A DNA stretch of 64,000 nt, from assembly GCF_000471905.2 (NCBI RefSeq), contig NW_006496517.1, positions 372,519 to 436,518 of the forward strand, written 5' to 3'. Source of the stretch: Amborella trichopoda. Lineage: Eukaryota; Streptophyta; Magnoliopsida; Amborellales; Amborellaceae. This document shows, piece after piece, positions 12,542 to 24,083 of this stretch. Under the pieces are notes generated by a model. It did not search any database. It saw nothing but the letters and a program-made list of their open reading frames with translations, and was not told the DNA's origin. Each line of letters starts with the position of its first letter. Position 1 is the stretch's first letter. Both the position numbers and the translations under genes were made by a program.

Positions 12542-12740
12542 GAATTCTAAAAGTGTGCTGACGAGTTTCTCTTCCTAAGGTATGAACAATTGCGTCATAC
12601 CGTCGCGTTATACGGCAAAATCGAATGCCGGAAATCAGGCGAAAAATGCCCGGAGAACTTTGGTATGGCCGGAAAACCAGTACAGAGAGAGAGGGGGTGT
12701 TATGATTGAGGGTGGAGATTTATGTATGGCCGTCATTTAA
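12542..12740 (-). promoter_or_regulatory. Candidate leader and core promoter of the WRKY gene
   Basis: Reading on the minus strand, a TATA-like TACATAAAT lies about 180 bases upstream of the ATG (12718-12726). It is followed by a CT-rich stretch of the kind common in plant leaders. The sequence TACCTTAG near 12578 could also be a splice acceptor of a leader intron. Nothing here proves the transcription start. Confidence 0.3.
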
Positions 12741-12988
12741 CAGATGGACAGTTCGATAGTTTATAGACGACGTGCAACCAAATATCCAATCTTTAAATCA
12801 ATAGCGAAAGGGACGGATTTTAACTTATATAAATTGGAGGTCACATGGACCCTCCCTTCCATGAAGCCTGTGTTTTTCTATAATCACACCGGTCTCCTCC
12901 TTAATTTAAGTGTGATCCATTTCCATTTCGCCCCAACTCCTATTCTCTAAATCTCCAATTAGCCCAAATTAACACCCCTCTCTCTCTC

Positions 12989-13205
12989 AAAATTAGGGGG
13001 AGGGGAGGGACCATAGATCCGACTAGAACCGGCACCTCACATGGGTATACCCAACCTCAAAATTAGGGGAAAATTAGGGGGAGGGGAGGAACCATAGATC
13101 CGACTAGAACCAGGACCCGATGGGTATACCCAACCCCAAAATTAGGGGAAGAGGAGGGACCATAGATCCGACTAGAACCGGGACCCGATGGGTATACCCA
13201 ACCTC
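12989..13205 (+). repeat. Tandem repeat, about 70-bp unit, three copies
   Basis: Three units each contain AAAATTAGGGG, GGGACCATAGATCCGACTAG and ATGGGTATACCCAACC, with small length differences. The last copy runs on into a stretch rich in GGGT/ACCC words (13206-13290), a composition often seen in non-autonomous hAT-like plant elements. Confidence 0.8.
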
Positions 13206-13362
13206 GATTCGGGTATGGGGTCCAAATTTTATACCCGAATACTACTTGGGTTTGGGTAAGGGTCTGGGTCCAACCGGTCCGACCCGTACCCGTAGTCATA
13301 GGGTTTATCATGACAATCATGTGTCTCATCAGACGCGTGCTAGGTGTTCATATTGTCACAAT

Positions 13363-13548
13363 ATTGACAACAGTTACAGTATTATTGGCAAAAAAGAAGC
13401 TCATAATCATAGCGTAGCAATGGATCCGCTACCCCTACTCAAAATAGATGGAAAAATTGACAACAGTTACAGTATTTTTGGCAAAAAAAAGAAACTCATA
13501 GTCATAGGGTAGCAATGGATCTGCTACCCCTACTCAAAATAGATGAAA
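13363..13548 (+). repeat. Direct tandem duplication, 93-bp period, two copies
   Basis: ATTGACAACAGTTACAGTAT begins at 13363 and again at 13456. Both copies go on to GTAGCAATGGAT and CTACCCCTACTCAAAATAGA. The copies differ at only a few positions, so the duplication looks fairly recent. Confidence 0.85.
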
Positions 13549-14094
13549 AAATTTTAGAAACTGTATTTCTGTATATTTGAGCCTTAGGCCCCATAGAAGA
13601 TTCTTTCATAATATTGCGAACTCTCTCATTAGTAATTGATTCATATATAATATATAATTAAAGATAAATACCAACGGTTATGAATAACTATTAATTAATC
13701 TATCATAATCAAGAGATACCTAAGAGATATATATCCATACATATACATATCTATTCATAATGATGTATACCAATATAGATATACATACTCTAAAATGTAG
13801 CATGATGTCACCCCCTTTGTTTCTCATGGTGCGTAAAGTGAGCATAAAATGGGCATCATGGGTCCCCCTCCTCTTTCTCATCTTTCAAACACATGGTTTA
13901 GGACAAAGTTATGAATACTCGGTTTAAACCATGAAGTTTTCAAAAAAGACTCGGTATTTCCAATGCACATTTTAAGAGGCATGATTTTCGTAGTAACTTT
14001 CAAAAAAAAATGACGTTGAAGAAACAAGATGCTGCAATAATATGTCATTATACCAAAAAAAACCTTTCAATAAACCTCTGGTAAAATTGGGTGA

Positions 14095-16565
14095 GGTTTG
14101 TATAAGGTGCTCATCATATGCTGTATGTGTAAGGCGCACCTCTCAATTTTGCCGATAGTTTCAGTGTCTGAAATTTTATTAAGGCTTAAAAATCTATTCC
14201 AACAGTGATTATAAAATGTTATCATCATCATCATTCAAGTTTTATCCTTACTATTTGGGGTCGTCCATGCAAATCTTGTTACACCATTCTACTTTATCAA
14301 GTTTTCAATTAGACTATAAGCCCCATATCTTTTCTCACTACTTCCATATATATTATTTTAGCCTTTTCCCTTGCCCTTTTAGGGCCTTATGCTTAAGCTA
14401 AATTGCCGCTCCTAATCGGTCATGTTTAGGGTCAACACTACATATAGCCGGTTCACCTAAGTCTATTTCCCCTCATCTTATCACCTATTGGAGACACCCC
14501 TAAGTTCCCTCAAATGTATTCATTATTAATTCTATCATTTGGTCGTGCCACTCATTCATTTCAACATTCTCATCTCACTTATACACATTCTATGGATATG
14601 TTATTTCTTGACCGCCTAACATTCCATCCTATAAAGCATAACTGATCTTACAAGCACCCTAAAAAATATACCCTTTAGTTTCACTGGTATGCAACGACCA
14701 CGTAAAACTCTGGAAGCACATCTTTACTTTGCCCACCCTAATTTTATGTGCAACATCTTCTTCAATCTCTTCATTCTCGTGGATTATCATCCTTAGATAT
14801 AATATATTTTATGTACTTTTTGGTCATCATTCAGAACTACTACCTCGTTGCTATACATATCATTACTAAACTTGCATTCCATATACTCTATATTAGTCCA
14901 TCTAATTTTAAAACCTTTAGATTGCATAGCACCCATCCAAAGTTCTAATTTTGTATCGACACCGTCTCTAGTCTTATCAATCAAAACTATGTCATCCGTG
15001 AACCATATACCATTGTACCTCATCCTGTAGATTCTTAATTAACCCGTCCATAACAGAAATAAAGAAATACGGGCTCAACGCTAACCCCTAATGTAGGCCT
15101 ATTGTCACTAAAAACTCGCTTGTCTCTCCACTAGTTGTCCTCACGTTAGGTAGTGCTTCCTCATGCATATATATCACCATGATAATGTCTTTCATAATTC
15201 CATTATTTTTCAACACCCACCAAATTAACTCTTCAGGTAGTCGATTGTATGCTTTCTCTAAATCAATAAAAACCATCTGGCGGTCCTTTCTCTTGACTCT
15301 AAACTTCTCAATCTATTGTTTAAGTAGGCCTCCCTGGCATATAACCGAACTGATTTTCTCATACACTCATTTCATATCTTATTCGTTGCTCAATAATTCT
15401 CTCTCACAGGTTCATAATGTGGCTCATAAGTTTGATCCTCTAATAGCTCACATAGCTTTATAAGTTTCATTTATTCTTGTAAATAGGAATCACAGTACAT
15501 TGTCTCTATTTATTTGGAATTTTCTTTATTCTCATCATCTTATTGAATATCTTAGTCAACAAAGATATACCAATTTCTCCTATGCACTTCCAAATCTCTC
15601 TTCGGATAGCATATCGTACTAAAGTCTTTTCTATCTTCATCTTTCTCAAAGCTCTGTTTACTTTTGATGTCCTAATACTATGGATGTATCGATAATTCCT
15701 GACCTCATTAATGTCAAAACTTCCACCTAGCACTATGCTCTCACAGTGTTCGTCATTTAACAATTTTTTAAAATAAATTCTATACATGTCGTTAACCTCG
15801 TCATCCTTCATCAAGACCTTCTTATCTTCACTTTTAATGCGTTTAACACGGTTTAGATTCTTATACTTCCTCTCTATCATTTTTGTTAATTTGGACACAT
15901 CTTTTGTTCTAACTTCTTGTATAAATCATCATATGCCTTAAGTTTAGCCTTAATATTTTCTTGCCTTTTTCATAGCATTTTTATATTCTTTTAAGTTTTA
16001 ATCATTTATATTATATTGCTAAGCTTTATAATATAATTGTTTTTGGTTAATAGCCTCATCACTGTATCAGTAAGCTTCATGGTCCAAATGCCTTTTTTCT
16101 CTAGATTCTCCTAAAACTTCTTTTGCTACTTTCAAAATACTATTAGTCATCTCATGCCACATAACTGCTTTTATCAAGTTATTCTTAAATAAATTTATTT
16201 TCTATCTTTTTAAATTCCATCACCTAATTCTTGGACCCCTATTAACTTCACTCCTTCTCTTCATGAATCTATGTTGTATGGTCAAATTAACTATAATTGT
16301 GAAATTTAACATTATAAAAATGTTGTAGATCAAGTAGATCTCTTAACACTTGAAAATTTTGAAAATAAACGGTCTAGATAACTTATTACAAGATGTGCTA
16401 TTTTTAATATTTCAAATTCCTTATTTTATTTATATCTATATATCTCGATGTTGAGATGATCAATTTGAAATTTTTCAACTTCGAAACACTCTTTTGTACT
16501 AGCTTTTTCAGGTGCGCCTTACTCCTACTGTATAAGTTTGCAACCCTTATATAAACCTTTTCCTT
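14095..16565 (-). mobile_element. MITE family A, GGTGCGCC-end subtype, split by an RTE LINE
   Basis: The left part is 14095-14220, with GTTTGTATAAGG and AAGGCGCACCT at the start. The right part is 16311-16565, with the family core (GACGGTCT-like and GAGATGATCAATTTGA words) and the end AGGTGCGCCTTA, then GTTTGCAACC and TATATAAACC. The RTE element at 14221-16310 interrupts it between direct copies of ATTATAAAATGTT. The uninterrupted copy at 20428-20795 shows what the joined sequence would look like. Confidence 0.65.
14221..16310 (-). mobile_element. RTE-clade LINE, 5'-truncated, inserted in a MITE
   Basis: The minus strand encodes decayed RTE reverse transcriptase. About 15898-15506 gives a block ending in IWKCIGEIG and LTKIFNKM, typical of the finger region. 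About 15276-15088 gives VFIDLEKAYNRLP then TSGETSEFLVTIGLH, the palm region. About 15023-14793 continues with MRYNGIWFTDDIVLIDK (catalytic ADDI/FADD region, here TDDIV). The 3' end has CCCCAAATAGT and a GAT-repeat tail (ATCATCATCATC at 14221 on the plus strand), typical of plant RTE. Many frameshifts and stops are present. Target duplication: ATTATAAAATGTT at 14208-14220 and ATTATAAAAATGTT at 16311-16324. Confidence 0.88.
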
Positions 16566-16817
16566 CAAAATTACCCCATATTATAATACATTATAATGTA
16601 CTCTCTCTCTCTCAATTTTACTTGGTCTTGGGGTCGATTGTCCAAAGTCCTATTATAGAAATTGCTGTCTCAATTTCTCTGTCTTGGGTTCGATTGTCCA
16701 AAATACTATTATAATAGAAATTAGTATACTATGTTAATCTTAGTCAATTCCGGAATGGTTCTTATTTGTTAAAATTGACAAGTTTTTAGTGATTACCTAG
16801 CATGTGATCATTTAAAT

Positions 16818-17215
16818 TTGGGTGCGGTTGGTATAGAACCCAGGGTCTAAACAATCAAATTAGAGCCTACGTTCAAATAGTGTCGTTCAAATAGTGTCGA
16901 GAAATATGGTTTCAATAGTAGAAACCTTTGTGATAGCCTTAAAATATATTTTTATATTTATTTATAAAGTTTAAAGCTTCAAAAATAGTATAGATCGACT
17001 GATCTATGAAAACTTGAAAATCTTGAAAATTAACGGTTAAAAATGGGTTACAAAATACACTATTTCCAAAATTTGAAATCCATTTTTTTCTAATGTCCAT
17101 TGATATTGATATCAAGATGATCAATTTGAACATATTTGAGCATCAAAAAAACAAACTTTTGAGATAGGCTGAAATTTGATTGTTTAGAGCCTCAGCTCTA
17201 AATAAACTTATCCCT
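16818..17215 (-). mobile_element. MITE family A, GAGCC-end subtype
   Basis: The start is GGTATAGAACCCAGGGTCTA then AACAATCAAATTAGAGCC. The end is AATTTGATTGTTTAGAGCCT then CAGCTCTA. These ends form a long inverted repeat. The core words GATCGACTGATCTATGAAAA and CTTGAAAATCTTGAAAATTA match the other copies. Non-coding. Confidence 0.8.
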
Positions 17216-17568
17216 TTAAATTTTGAACGTGTTTTACATATAATATATTATTGTTGCTAATTTACCCGTAAAAATTCCTTTCAAAATCATACACATATAT
17301 ATTTAAGTCGGATTATCGGAGTTCAATCCGTAACACTGACGTCATTTTCTCTTAAATGGTTTTTTGGACTCCATCATTGTTGAATAAATTCACATTCTCT
17401 TGGTGATTTACCAACAAATACGCTTTTGGGCGAAGATTGCTTCATTGGCTCAAACAAGGATTCAATGCATTCACACATCAAATTCTCACCATCGAGTTAA
17501 CGCGTAACCCCACCCTTCTACGCCGCAGTCAACTATATCGTGCTAAGAAAGCGGGCCAGGACCCGTAG

Positions 17569-17962
17569 GTAGGACTGCCACCAGGCTGGGCCAGCCCCGG
17601 CCCTAGACCCCATAGGGCCGTGCTGGGACCCATAGGTAGTAGGGCTTCCAGCAGGCTGGGCTAGCCTGAGGCCTAATCACCAGGCCGGTCCGGCCCACTT
17701 GATTGGGCTAAATAAAATAAAACAAAAAAAAATTAAAAAAAAAAAGAAAAGACAATGAGGATAGGGCAGAGCCAAATTGGGTCCCTCATGGCCCAATCCA
17801 AGCCTAGCCTTCAGGCCACATTTTGTGACCGTCTTAGCCCTAGCTCAAGCGTGGCCCTCTAGACATTGTGACCCGGCCTTTGGGCCACATTTTGTGACCC
17901 GAACCCTAATTTTTAGGTGGAGCCAGCCTGGCGAGGCTACCTAGACCATTGCCACCCCACCC
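17569..17962. mobile_element. Non-autonomous element with GGCAATGG/TGCCACC ends
   Basis: A GC-rich island in AT-rich surroundings, dense in GGGCC/GGCCC words. The left end GACTGCCACCAGGCTGGGCC and the right end CCATTGCCACCCCACCC are imperfect inverted repeats (GGGTGGCAATGG on the other strand). This layout is common in plant non-autonomous hAT-like elements. No target duplication was resolved. Confidence 0.45.
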
Positions 17963-18122
17963 TTACTACTAAGCCCATACTAATAATTTCGATTATTCTG
18001 TCTCTAAATAACCGTTTAAAAAACCAGCAAATACGAATATCCAATCTGTCGGGTTTCGAGAGCTAGGTACCAAGGCTTTGATTAAAAAAATAGTGATTGT
18101 TTTTGTAGTTGAGATTTATTTA

Positions 18123-18465
18123 TGGGAAAAGTTTATATAGAGCCGAGGCTCTAAACAATCAAATTGAGCCTACCTCAAAAGTTTCGGTAGCAGAGGTTGT
18201 TTTGTCCAAATATCTGCAAATTGATCATCTCGACATCAAGATGCATGGACATGAGAAAAAAATAGATTGCAAGTTTTGGAAACAATGCATTTTGTAATGT
18301 ATTTTTGGACGGTCAATTTTCAAGTTTTCATAGATATGAGATATACACTATTTTTTAAGCTTTCNNNNNNNNNNNNNNNNNNNNAAACCATATTTCTCGA
18401 TACTACTTAAAGGTAGGCTCTAATTTGATTGTTTAGAGCCTCAGCTCTATACAAACCGCATCCAA
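18123..18465 (+). mobile_element. MITE family A, GAGCC-end subtype, containing the assembly gap
   Basis: The start is AGTTTATATAGAGCCGAGGC then TCTAAACAATCAAATTGAGCC. The end is TTTGATTGTTTAGAGCCTCA then GCTCTATACAAACC. The core GTTGTTTTGTCCAAATATC and TTGATCATCTCGACATCAAG matches the family. A run of 20 N falls in its right third. It faces the copy at 18476-18858, so the two form an inverted pair. Confidence 0.8.
18365..18384. other. Assembly gap, 20 N
   Basis: Twenty N bases. The gap lies inside a MITE that forms an inverted pair with its neighbour, a structure that is hard to sequence and assemble. The true length of the missing DNA is unknown. Confidence 0.99.
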
Positions 18466-18475
18466 TAAATAAAAA

Positions 18476-18858
18476 GTGCCAGTTCATATAGAGCCAGGCT
18501 CTAAACAATCAAATTAGAGCCTACCTTCAAATAGTGTCGAGAAATATGGTTTCAATATTAAAAATCTTTGTGATAGCCTTAAAATATATTTTCATATTTA
18601 TTTATAGAGTTTAAAGCTTAAAAAATAGTGTAGATCGACTGATCTATGAAAACTTGAAAATCTTGAAAATTGACAGTCCAAAAATACGTTACAAAATACA
18701 TTATTTCCAAAACTTGCAATCATTGTTTCCTCAGTACCATGCATCTTGATGTCGAGATGATCAATTTGAGAATATTTGAGCATCAAAACAACTTCTTCTA
18801 GTGAAATTTTTGAGGTAGGCTTTAATTTTATTATTTAGAGCGTCGGCTCTATCTAATT
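18476..18858 (-). mobile_element. MITE family A, GAGCC-end subtype
   Basis: The start is TTCATATAGAGCCAGGCTCT then AAACAATCAAATTAGAGCC. The end is TTTTATTATTTAGAGCGTCG then GCTCTAT. The core GATGTCGAGATGATCAATTT and GCATCAAAACAACTTCTTCT is the reverse complement of the core of the copy at 18123-18465. The two copies are separated by only about 10 bases. Confidence 0.82.
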
Positions 18859-19764
18859 ATTTATTTGAATGGAAGGATTCATTTTATTGATTGGAGACTT
18901 GTTCTTCCCCGCTTTTCACGTAATGAATGGATAGATGGAGTGGCGATTGGAACATCAACTTGCAGTCTCTTGCAACTCTGAAAATAATAATCTCCCACCA
19001 TTAAACTATCATTTTCCACCCTTGACTTTTCCTTCACATGAATCACACTTCTTTTTTTCTTTCTTTTTTTTTCTTTTTTTTTTTGTTGTGTTGGTAGATT
19101 GAATCACCTCTCTCTCTCTCTCTCCACATCTCTCTAGGTGATGCATGTTATTATACGAGTCAAAAGATTTTATGCTTCGGCAGAAGTATACTGTGCATTT
19201 ATTCTCTCGGGTAAAACTCAATTTAAGAGTAAGAAAAATTATATGGCCCCAAATTTAAGAGCTTTAACCTTTTCAACGCATAGACAAACGTCAAGAAAAA
19301 AGGAACTCGGATTGCACTCTTTATGCACTTTAAAAACATAAGGTCTCAAGGTTAACATAGACCGTTCAGTCTTTTTTGAGAGTGAGATCTTAGTGCTAGA
19401 AAATTTTAAATTTTAAATTTTTTGAAAGTAATTCTTAGATGGTTCCCAAATTTTCATATTGAAAAATTCCACCCAGGTAGGTCAAATGCCTGAGGAAGTA
19501 GGAGAATAAATGCTCCCACTGGCACACAGTATACGTACTCATTATATTGTACCTTGTTTGTTTGATATACAATGCATTCATGTTACATCCACCGCCTGTT
19601 CGCAAGATAGACGGCGGAGATGAACTACAATTCCTTGTGGCTATCCCATATTAGAATCACATTGCATCTCACCATTTGCCGCTAAGAATGGATAATGGGT
19701 GTCACACGTGTGCATGATATATTCATCGTGATTGACTCGTGGGTGTGGTACGTCACAACATACT

Positions 19765-20105
19765 TATCAAGACCGGACTAAATTGGTGATCAAACCAGTC
19801 GGATTGTGAACCGATGCTTTGGTTGAGCTAGTCTAAGGTAAAAATCAAGTGTCATCGAAAACTAGTCAAAAGCAATGTTTGATCAGTATTGGTTTGTCGA
19901 ACCATTCAGTTTTAACCGGTTCGACCATCTAAATAAAATTAGGTAAAAAAAAATTTATATTTTATATTTTTAAATTAATATATTTATTTTTATTTTTATT
20001 TTATTTTTTAAAATCTAGTCCAATCATTTCGACCACTTATTGAATCAATTTAATTCAGCCAAATCTCTTAGTGAATCGGTGGCCCGTCCGATCCTAATAA
20101 CATTG
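19765..20105. mobile_element. MITE with GGACCGGAC-like ends
   Basis: The left end TATCAAGACCGGACTAAATT and the right end GGTGGCCCGTCCGATCCTAA (reverse complement TTAGGATCGGACGGGCC) are inverted repeats. Inside are AACCGGTTCGACC and a long T/A tract. The element is about 340 bp with no coding capacity, resembling the widespread GGACCGG-type plant MITEs. Confidence 0.6.
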
Positions 20106-20427
20106 TATCACATAGCATGTCACTTAATATATGTACGCTTATTTTTATGAATCTGATGATGCATGCATCCTCTTGACCATCAAACACCCATCTTTAAGAT
20201 AGGAGGCTATAAAGGTTCAACTAAAATTTTCAAACAGGTGGTGTATCATTCTTAGATTTTGAAAAATTGTATTTATCTTTTACGTATCCTTGATCCTCAT
20301 GCTTTAGATCTTGGATCCTAAAAATTTAAATTCAAAAACTATGTTAACATGAATCATGGAGGGGGACGCATACAAACAGGTGAAGAAGCCCATTCACCAA
20401 AACGACTTCCTATATTGTATGAGCATA

Positions 20428-20795
20428 TTAACATTAGGGTTGTAACCTTAAACAATCCAATTAAGGCGTACCTTCAAATTTTATCGTAACATGTAATTTT
20501 GGTGGAAAACATTCTTATGATTATCTAAAAATCTATTTTAAACTCTTAAAATGGTTAAAATCAAGTAGATCTATAAACATATGAAAATCTTGAAAATGGA
20601 CGGTCTAGATAATGTGTTGCAAGATGCACTATTTCTAATACTCAAATTTTTTTTTTTTTTTAATATCAATACATCTCGATGTCGAGATGATCAATTAGAG
20701 GGTTTTTCAACATTAAAACAATCTTTTCTAATAGATTTTTGAGCTGCATCTTTAATTGTACATTTTTAAAGTTACAACCTTATACAAAAGTTTTT
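20428..20795 (-). mobile_element. MITE family A, GGTGCGCC-end subtype
   Basis: The start is GTTGTAACCTTAAACAATCC then AATTAAGGCGTACC. The end carries CATCTTTAATTG and AAAGTTACAACCTTATACAA. The core ATGAAAATCTTGAAAATGGA, GGTCTAGATAATGTG and GATGTCGAGATGATCAATTA is shared with the GAGCC-end copies. This is the uninterrupted reference copy for the subtype in this window. Confidence 0.75.
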
Positions 20796-21281
20796 CCTTC
20801 TAAATTTTAGACAAAATTTGAAGGAAAATTTCAAGTTAAGAGAGAGATGCTACCTACCAAAACAGAGGATAATCTTGTGTCATCCTGGGGAAATTTTATT
20901 TGTTTATAATTTAGTTAGTTTATCGTGGTCGATGAATGTTTGTCAAACATTATCACTAAAGCATTGATTCCTTCCCTTACTATTATGGATCTATTCTTCT
21001 TCCCTTTTGAAAAATGGAAACACGGCATTGGGTATCTGAGGTATTGACATTTCTAAAGCTTGATATTTATTGGAATTCAATATAACGACCCCTATCACAC
21101 GCATAGCCCCAGGTTTGTTTCCTATCTCCACTCTTCAATAATTTCATGCTCATAATTTCCACAACCCATTTTCCACAAGCAAACGTGTACTTTGGTTCAG
21201 TCAAATCCGATCACTCTTATCTACTTTATTTTGACGTTTCATGCATGTTGGATGTCCAAACTTTGTAATGGACAAAGTTTC

Positions 21282-21572
21282 TATGAGTCCATGTAGAAAC
21301 GAGTCGACTCTTAAAAATCTATTTTTGAGATGCATTTTCGGACCCAATTGTTATGGACAAATAATATCTAATATGGAAATCATTAACATAAACTAAATAA
21401 ATTTTAAAAAATAAAAATAATGATTTTATGAAGAAAACATTGGGACAGTTAGTTTCAATTGTTTTTAGATGGACCACCTATTTGCATCCATCTTTAAAAC
21501 GGATGCTTTATACCTTGAGACCGCATATTGTAGAAATGTGGTTTAGCCCCCACGAAACAATTTTCCTTTCGT
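21282..21572. mobile_element. MITE family C, copy 1
   Basis: The interior words AAAATCTATTTTTGAGATG, CATTGTTTTTAGATGGA-like and TTTGCATCCATCTTTAAAA, and the end CACGAAACAATTTTCCTTTC, are shared with 59740-60035. The left end TATGAGTCCATGTAGAAACG is more diverged. Non-coding, about 290 bp. Confidence 0.6.
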
Positions 21573-21915
21573 CAAAGCTCTAAGGAGAGGTGCACATCTC
21601 CAATTCAATTCCTACCACTTAACTACCCTTTAAGAAAAAACAAAAAGGCTTGAAGTGTTTCCCAGTTAAAACAATCACGGTGATTCTCAGATGGATCCCA
21701 TAATTTCAAATAAATAAATAAAAACCCTCCTAAGCAGGTAGCTCTTTGGACGAAGGGAGTTAAAGTTTACAATATGCTCTCCAATGAGCATGCTATACGT
21801 GCAAGTTCACAATCTGATCCCGCATGAGCACGTTATCAATGCTCGCTCATTACAAACGATCCGTCTCTTTCACATGAAATACCTCTCCTTTATGTAAATC
21901 ATTTGAGCTTCATGG

Positions 21916-22058
21916 CTTCCCTTCGCTCCATGGGCATGTACTTCTTTATATTGGTGAACTATCCATTTCGAAGTGCAGTGAACTATAGCTTCCCTTCGCT
22001 CCATGGGCATGTACTTCATTATATTGGTGAACTATCCATTTCTAAGTGCAGTTAATTA
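21916..22058 (+). repeat. Tandem duplication, 73-bp period, two copies
   Basis: CTTCCCTTCGCTCCATGGGC starts at 21916 and again at 21989. Each copy continues to TATATTGGTGAACTATCCAT and AAGTGCAGT. There are only a few differences between copies. Confidence 0.88.
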
Positions 22059-22059
22059 G

Positions 22060-22410
22060 GACTTGGGTCGTATCCAATCTAGTCATCCTGACCCAAACCA
22101 CTAGGTATAGGTTAAACCCAAGGCCAACCCACCATATCGAGTCGGTCTAAAAACAAAAACTCAAAAAGAAATTGTTATTTATTTTATAATACATAGTTAC
22201 AATATATGTACCTAACACATAAATGAAGGTCGGATCACATCAAGTTGATTCCGCCCCAACCCTATAGGGTTCGAGTCGGACCAAACCTGAATCGGATCTG
22301 TCAATTAGGCCCAAACCCAACCTGTCAGATCCAATTTCTAGGTCCAAACCAGCCCCATCAAGCCAACCCACAAGGTCCACAGGTCGACCCACCATCGCCA
22401 CCCATATAGT
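22060..22410. mobile_element. Non-autonomous hAT-like element, GGGTC-rich
   Basis: The stretch is dense in CCAACCC/ACCCAA/GGTCGG words, from GACTTGGGTCGTATCCAATC to CGACCCACCATCGCCACCC. The composition and the GGTGGCGATGGTGGGTCG right end (minus strand) resemble non-autonomous plant hAT elements. The ends were not resolved precisely and no protein domain is seen. Confidence 0.4.
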
Positions 22411-22619
22411 TAACTCATGCCCTGTTTTATCCTTTCTATTTGTGAAAAACAGAAGGAAGAAAGCAACGAGCTGACTAAAGAAAGTGCAGCGAGATACCAA
22501 AGTAAGAAGCCGTAGTTTTGACACCGTACCGTAGGAACTAGCAAAGACGAGATCGTTACTAAAACATAGTACGAGATCATGACTAGAGCTTAGCATTGGC
22601 ATAACAAGCTCTCCGCTCT

Positions 22620-23330
22620 GAACATTGCAAAGAGAAACGGAAAAGACTTCTCTAGTCCCACTAAAACAATCCTATGGGGGCCTATTTCATGCCCAATCCC
22701 CATTTTCATAACTCACACTATTCCAACCCACAACTCCAAATGCTCTATATTAGTGGTGCTACAAAGAGGTTCCTAACTCTCTTACTTATTGAAAGAGGAT
22801 AACTTTAAAGCCCCAAAAGGTAGTGCCCGCTTAAAAGGTCTATGTATCTTGATTTTATCTAATTTTTACACCTCATACACCAACTTAATATCAAATTTCA
22901 TATGTCCATAATTTTCACCATCATTACCTATAAAAATATTTAAAAAATAATTTAAAATAAATAAACTAAAAAACTACCTCTCTACAATTTAGAGGAAGTT
23001 TGGTAATTTAATTTATTTTAAATTAAATGAATAAACAGGCAGTCCTCTCTCCCTCACACCATCGCCATGTGCTTCCCAACTTCGCTGGCATACTTCAATG
23101 CAACAACCAAATGCATCACCTATGCTACCTCTACTATTCATTTTTATTTGCATGCATGGCTTGTGTTGTGGTCATTCTTCATGATTTTAACATTAAACGA
23201 CTCCAAATGATGTGGGACACAGCATAGGGACGCCATGTCTCCTAACAGAAACCGGAAGCATTACGACAAAATAAAAGGTGGAGAAAAGTACATCCCCTAG
23301 AAGGTGCTTGTGGACCCACACAAACCAATA
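22620..23330. other. Gene-free flank downstream of the RABA1 gene
   Basis: The AT-rich DNA has no recognisable domain. The RABA1 gene is on the minus strand and ends at 23642, so its 3' untranslated region and polyadenylation site should lie in the upper part of this stretch. I could not place the cleavage site with confidence. Confidence 0.5.
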
Positions 23331-23332
23331 AA

Positions 23333-23385
23333 TACAGAGAGAGAGAGAGTGAGAGTGAGAGTGAGAGAGAGAGAGAGAGAGAGCC
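23333..23385. repeat. GA microsatellite
   Basis: Alternating GA with three GT-containing interruptions, about 50 bp. It lies some 260 bp beyond the RABA1 stop codon, probably in or near that gene's 3' untranslated region. Confidence 0.9.
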
Positions 23386-23641
23386 CATTCTTACCTTGTC
23401 AAAAGAAAACAAATATCAAATTCAACTTCCCCACCAGGAAGGGCTACAAGCGCATCAAATGAACACTCTACCTGCTCCAACTCTTACCTCCAACCTTTAT
23501 CAAAACCAGAGTCACAAGAAAAAACTTCCAGCTCTCTCATTCAACCTAATAAAATCAGCTCCACGGAGAGAGACAAACCATCATATACATCCAAAACAAT
23601 CTCAATCAAATAACCTACCCTAACACACCCACCCGAAAACC

Positions 23642-24083
23642 CTAGTTCGAACAACACCCGATTCTCTTCAAGGCCGATACATCGTCCTTACCACCAATGT
23701 TTATCTTCTCCCCTTTGCTTGGCAAAGCTGTGGGCCCCACATCCTCGCTTGCATCAACAGCTTTCTTGCTCACAATCCGATAAATTTGGGTCAAAACCTC
23801 AGCAAAAGCATTCTCCACATTAGTAGATTCTAAGGCAGAGGTCTCCATAAAATAGAGGGACTCTCTCTCAGCAAAGGACTTGCCATCTTCAGTTGAGACA
23901 GCCACTAAGTGGCGAAGATCTGACTTGTTACCAATAAGCATGACCACAATGTTGGGGTCGGTGTGGTCCCGGAGCTCTTTGAGCCACCTCTCAACGTTCT
24001 CGAATGTGGCCTGTCGGGTCACATCGTACACAAGCAAGGCCCCCACTGCCCCTCGATAATATGCGCTAGTAATGGCTCTGTAC
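23642..24083 (-). CDS. RABA1: RABA1-class small GTPase, exon 2 (residues 74-220)
   Basis: The acceptor TTTTTTGCAG is followed by G-TAC-AGA, which completes the Arg of GQER and gives [18 protein letters not shown] (126-129) and ETSAL (154-158) bind the guanine base. The variable tail ends in CCSN, a double-cysteine motif for geranylgeranylation, followed by TAG. The length and tail ([14 protein letters not shown]) fit the RABA1 subclass of plant Rab11 relatives, which act at the trans-Golgi network and recycling endosomes and carry cargo to the plasma membrane. The frame is intact. Exon 1 lies 31.4 kb away at 55483-55703. I cannot tell which RABA1 paralogue (a to i) this is. Confidence 0.95.
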
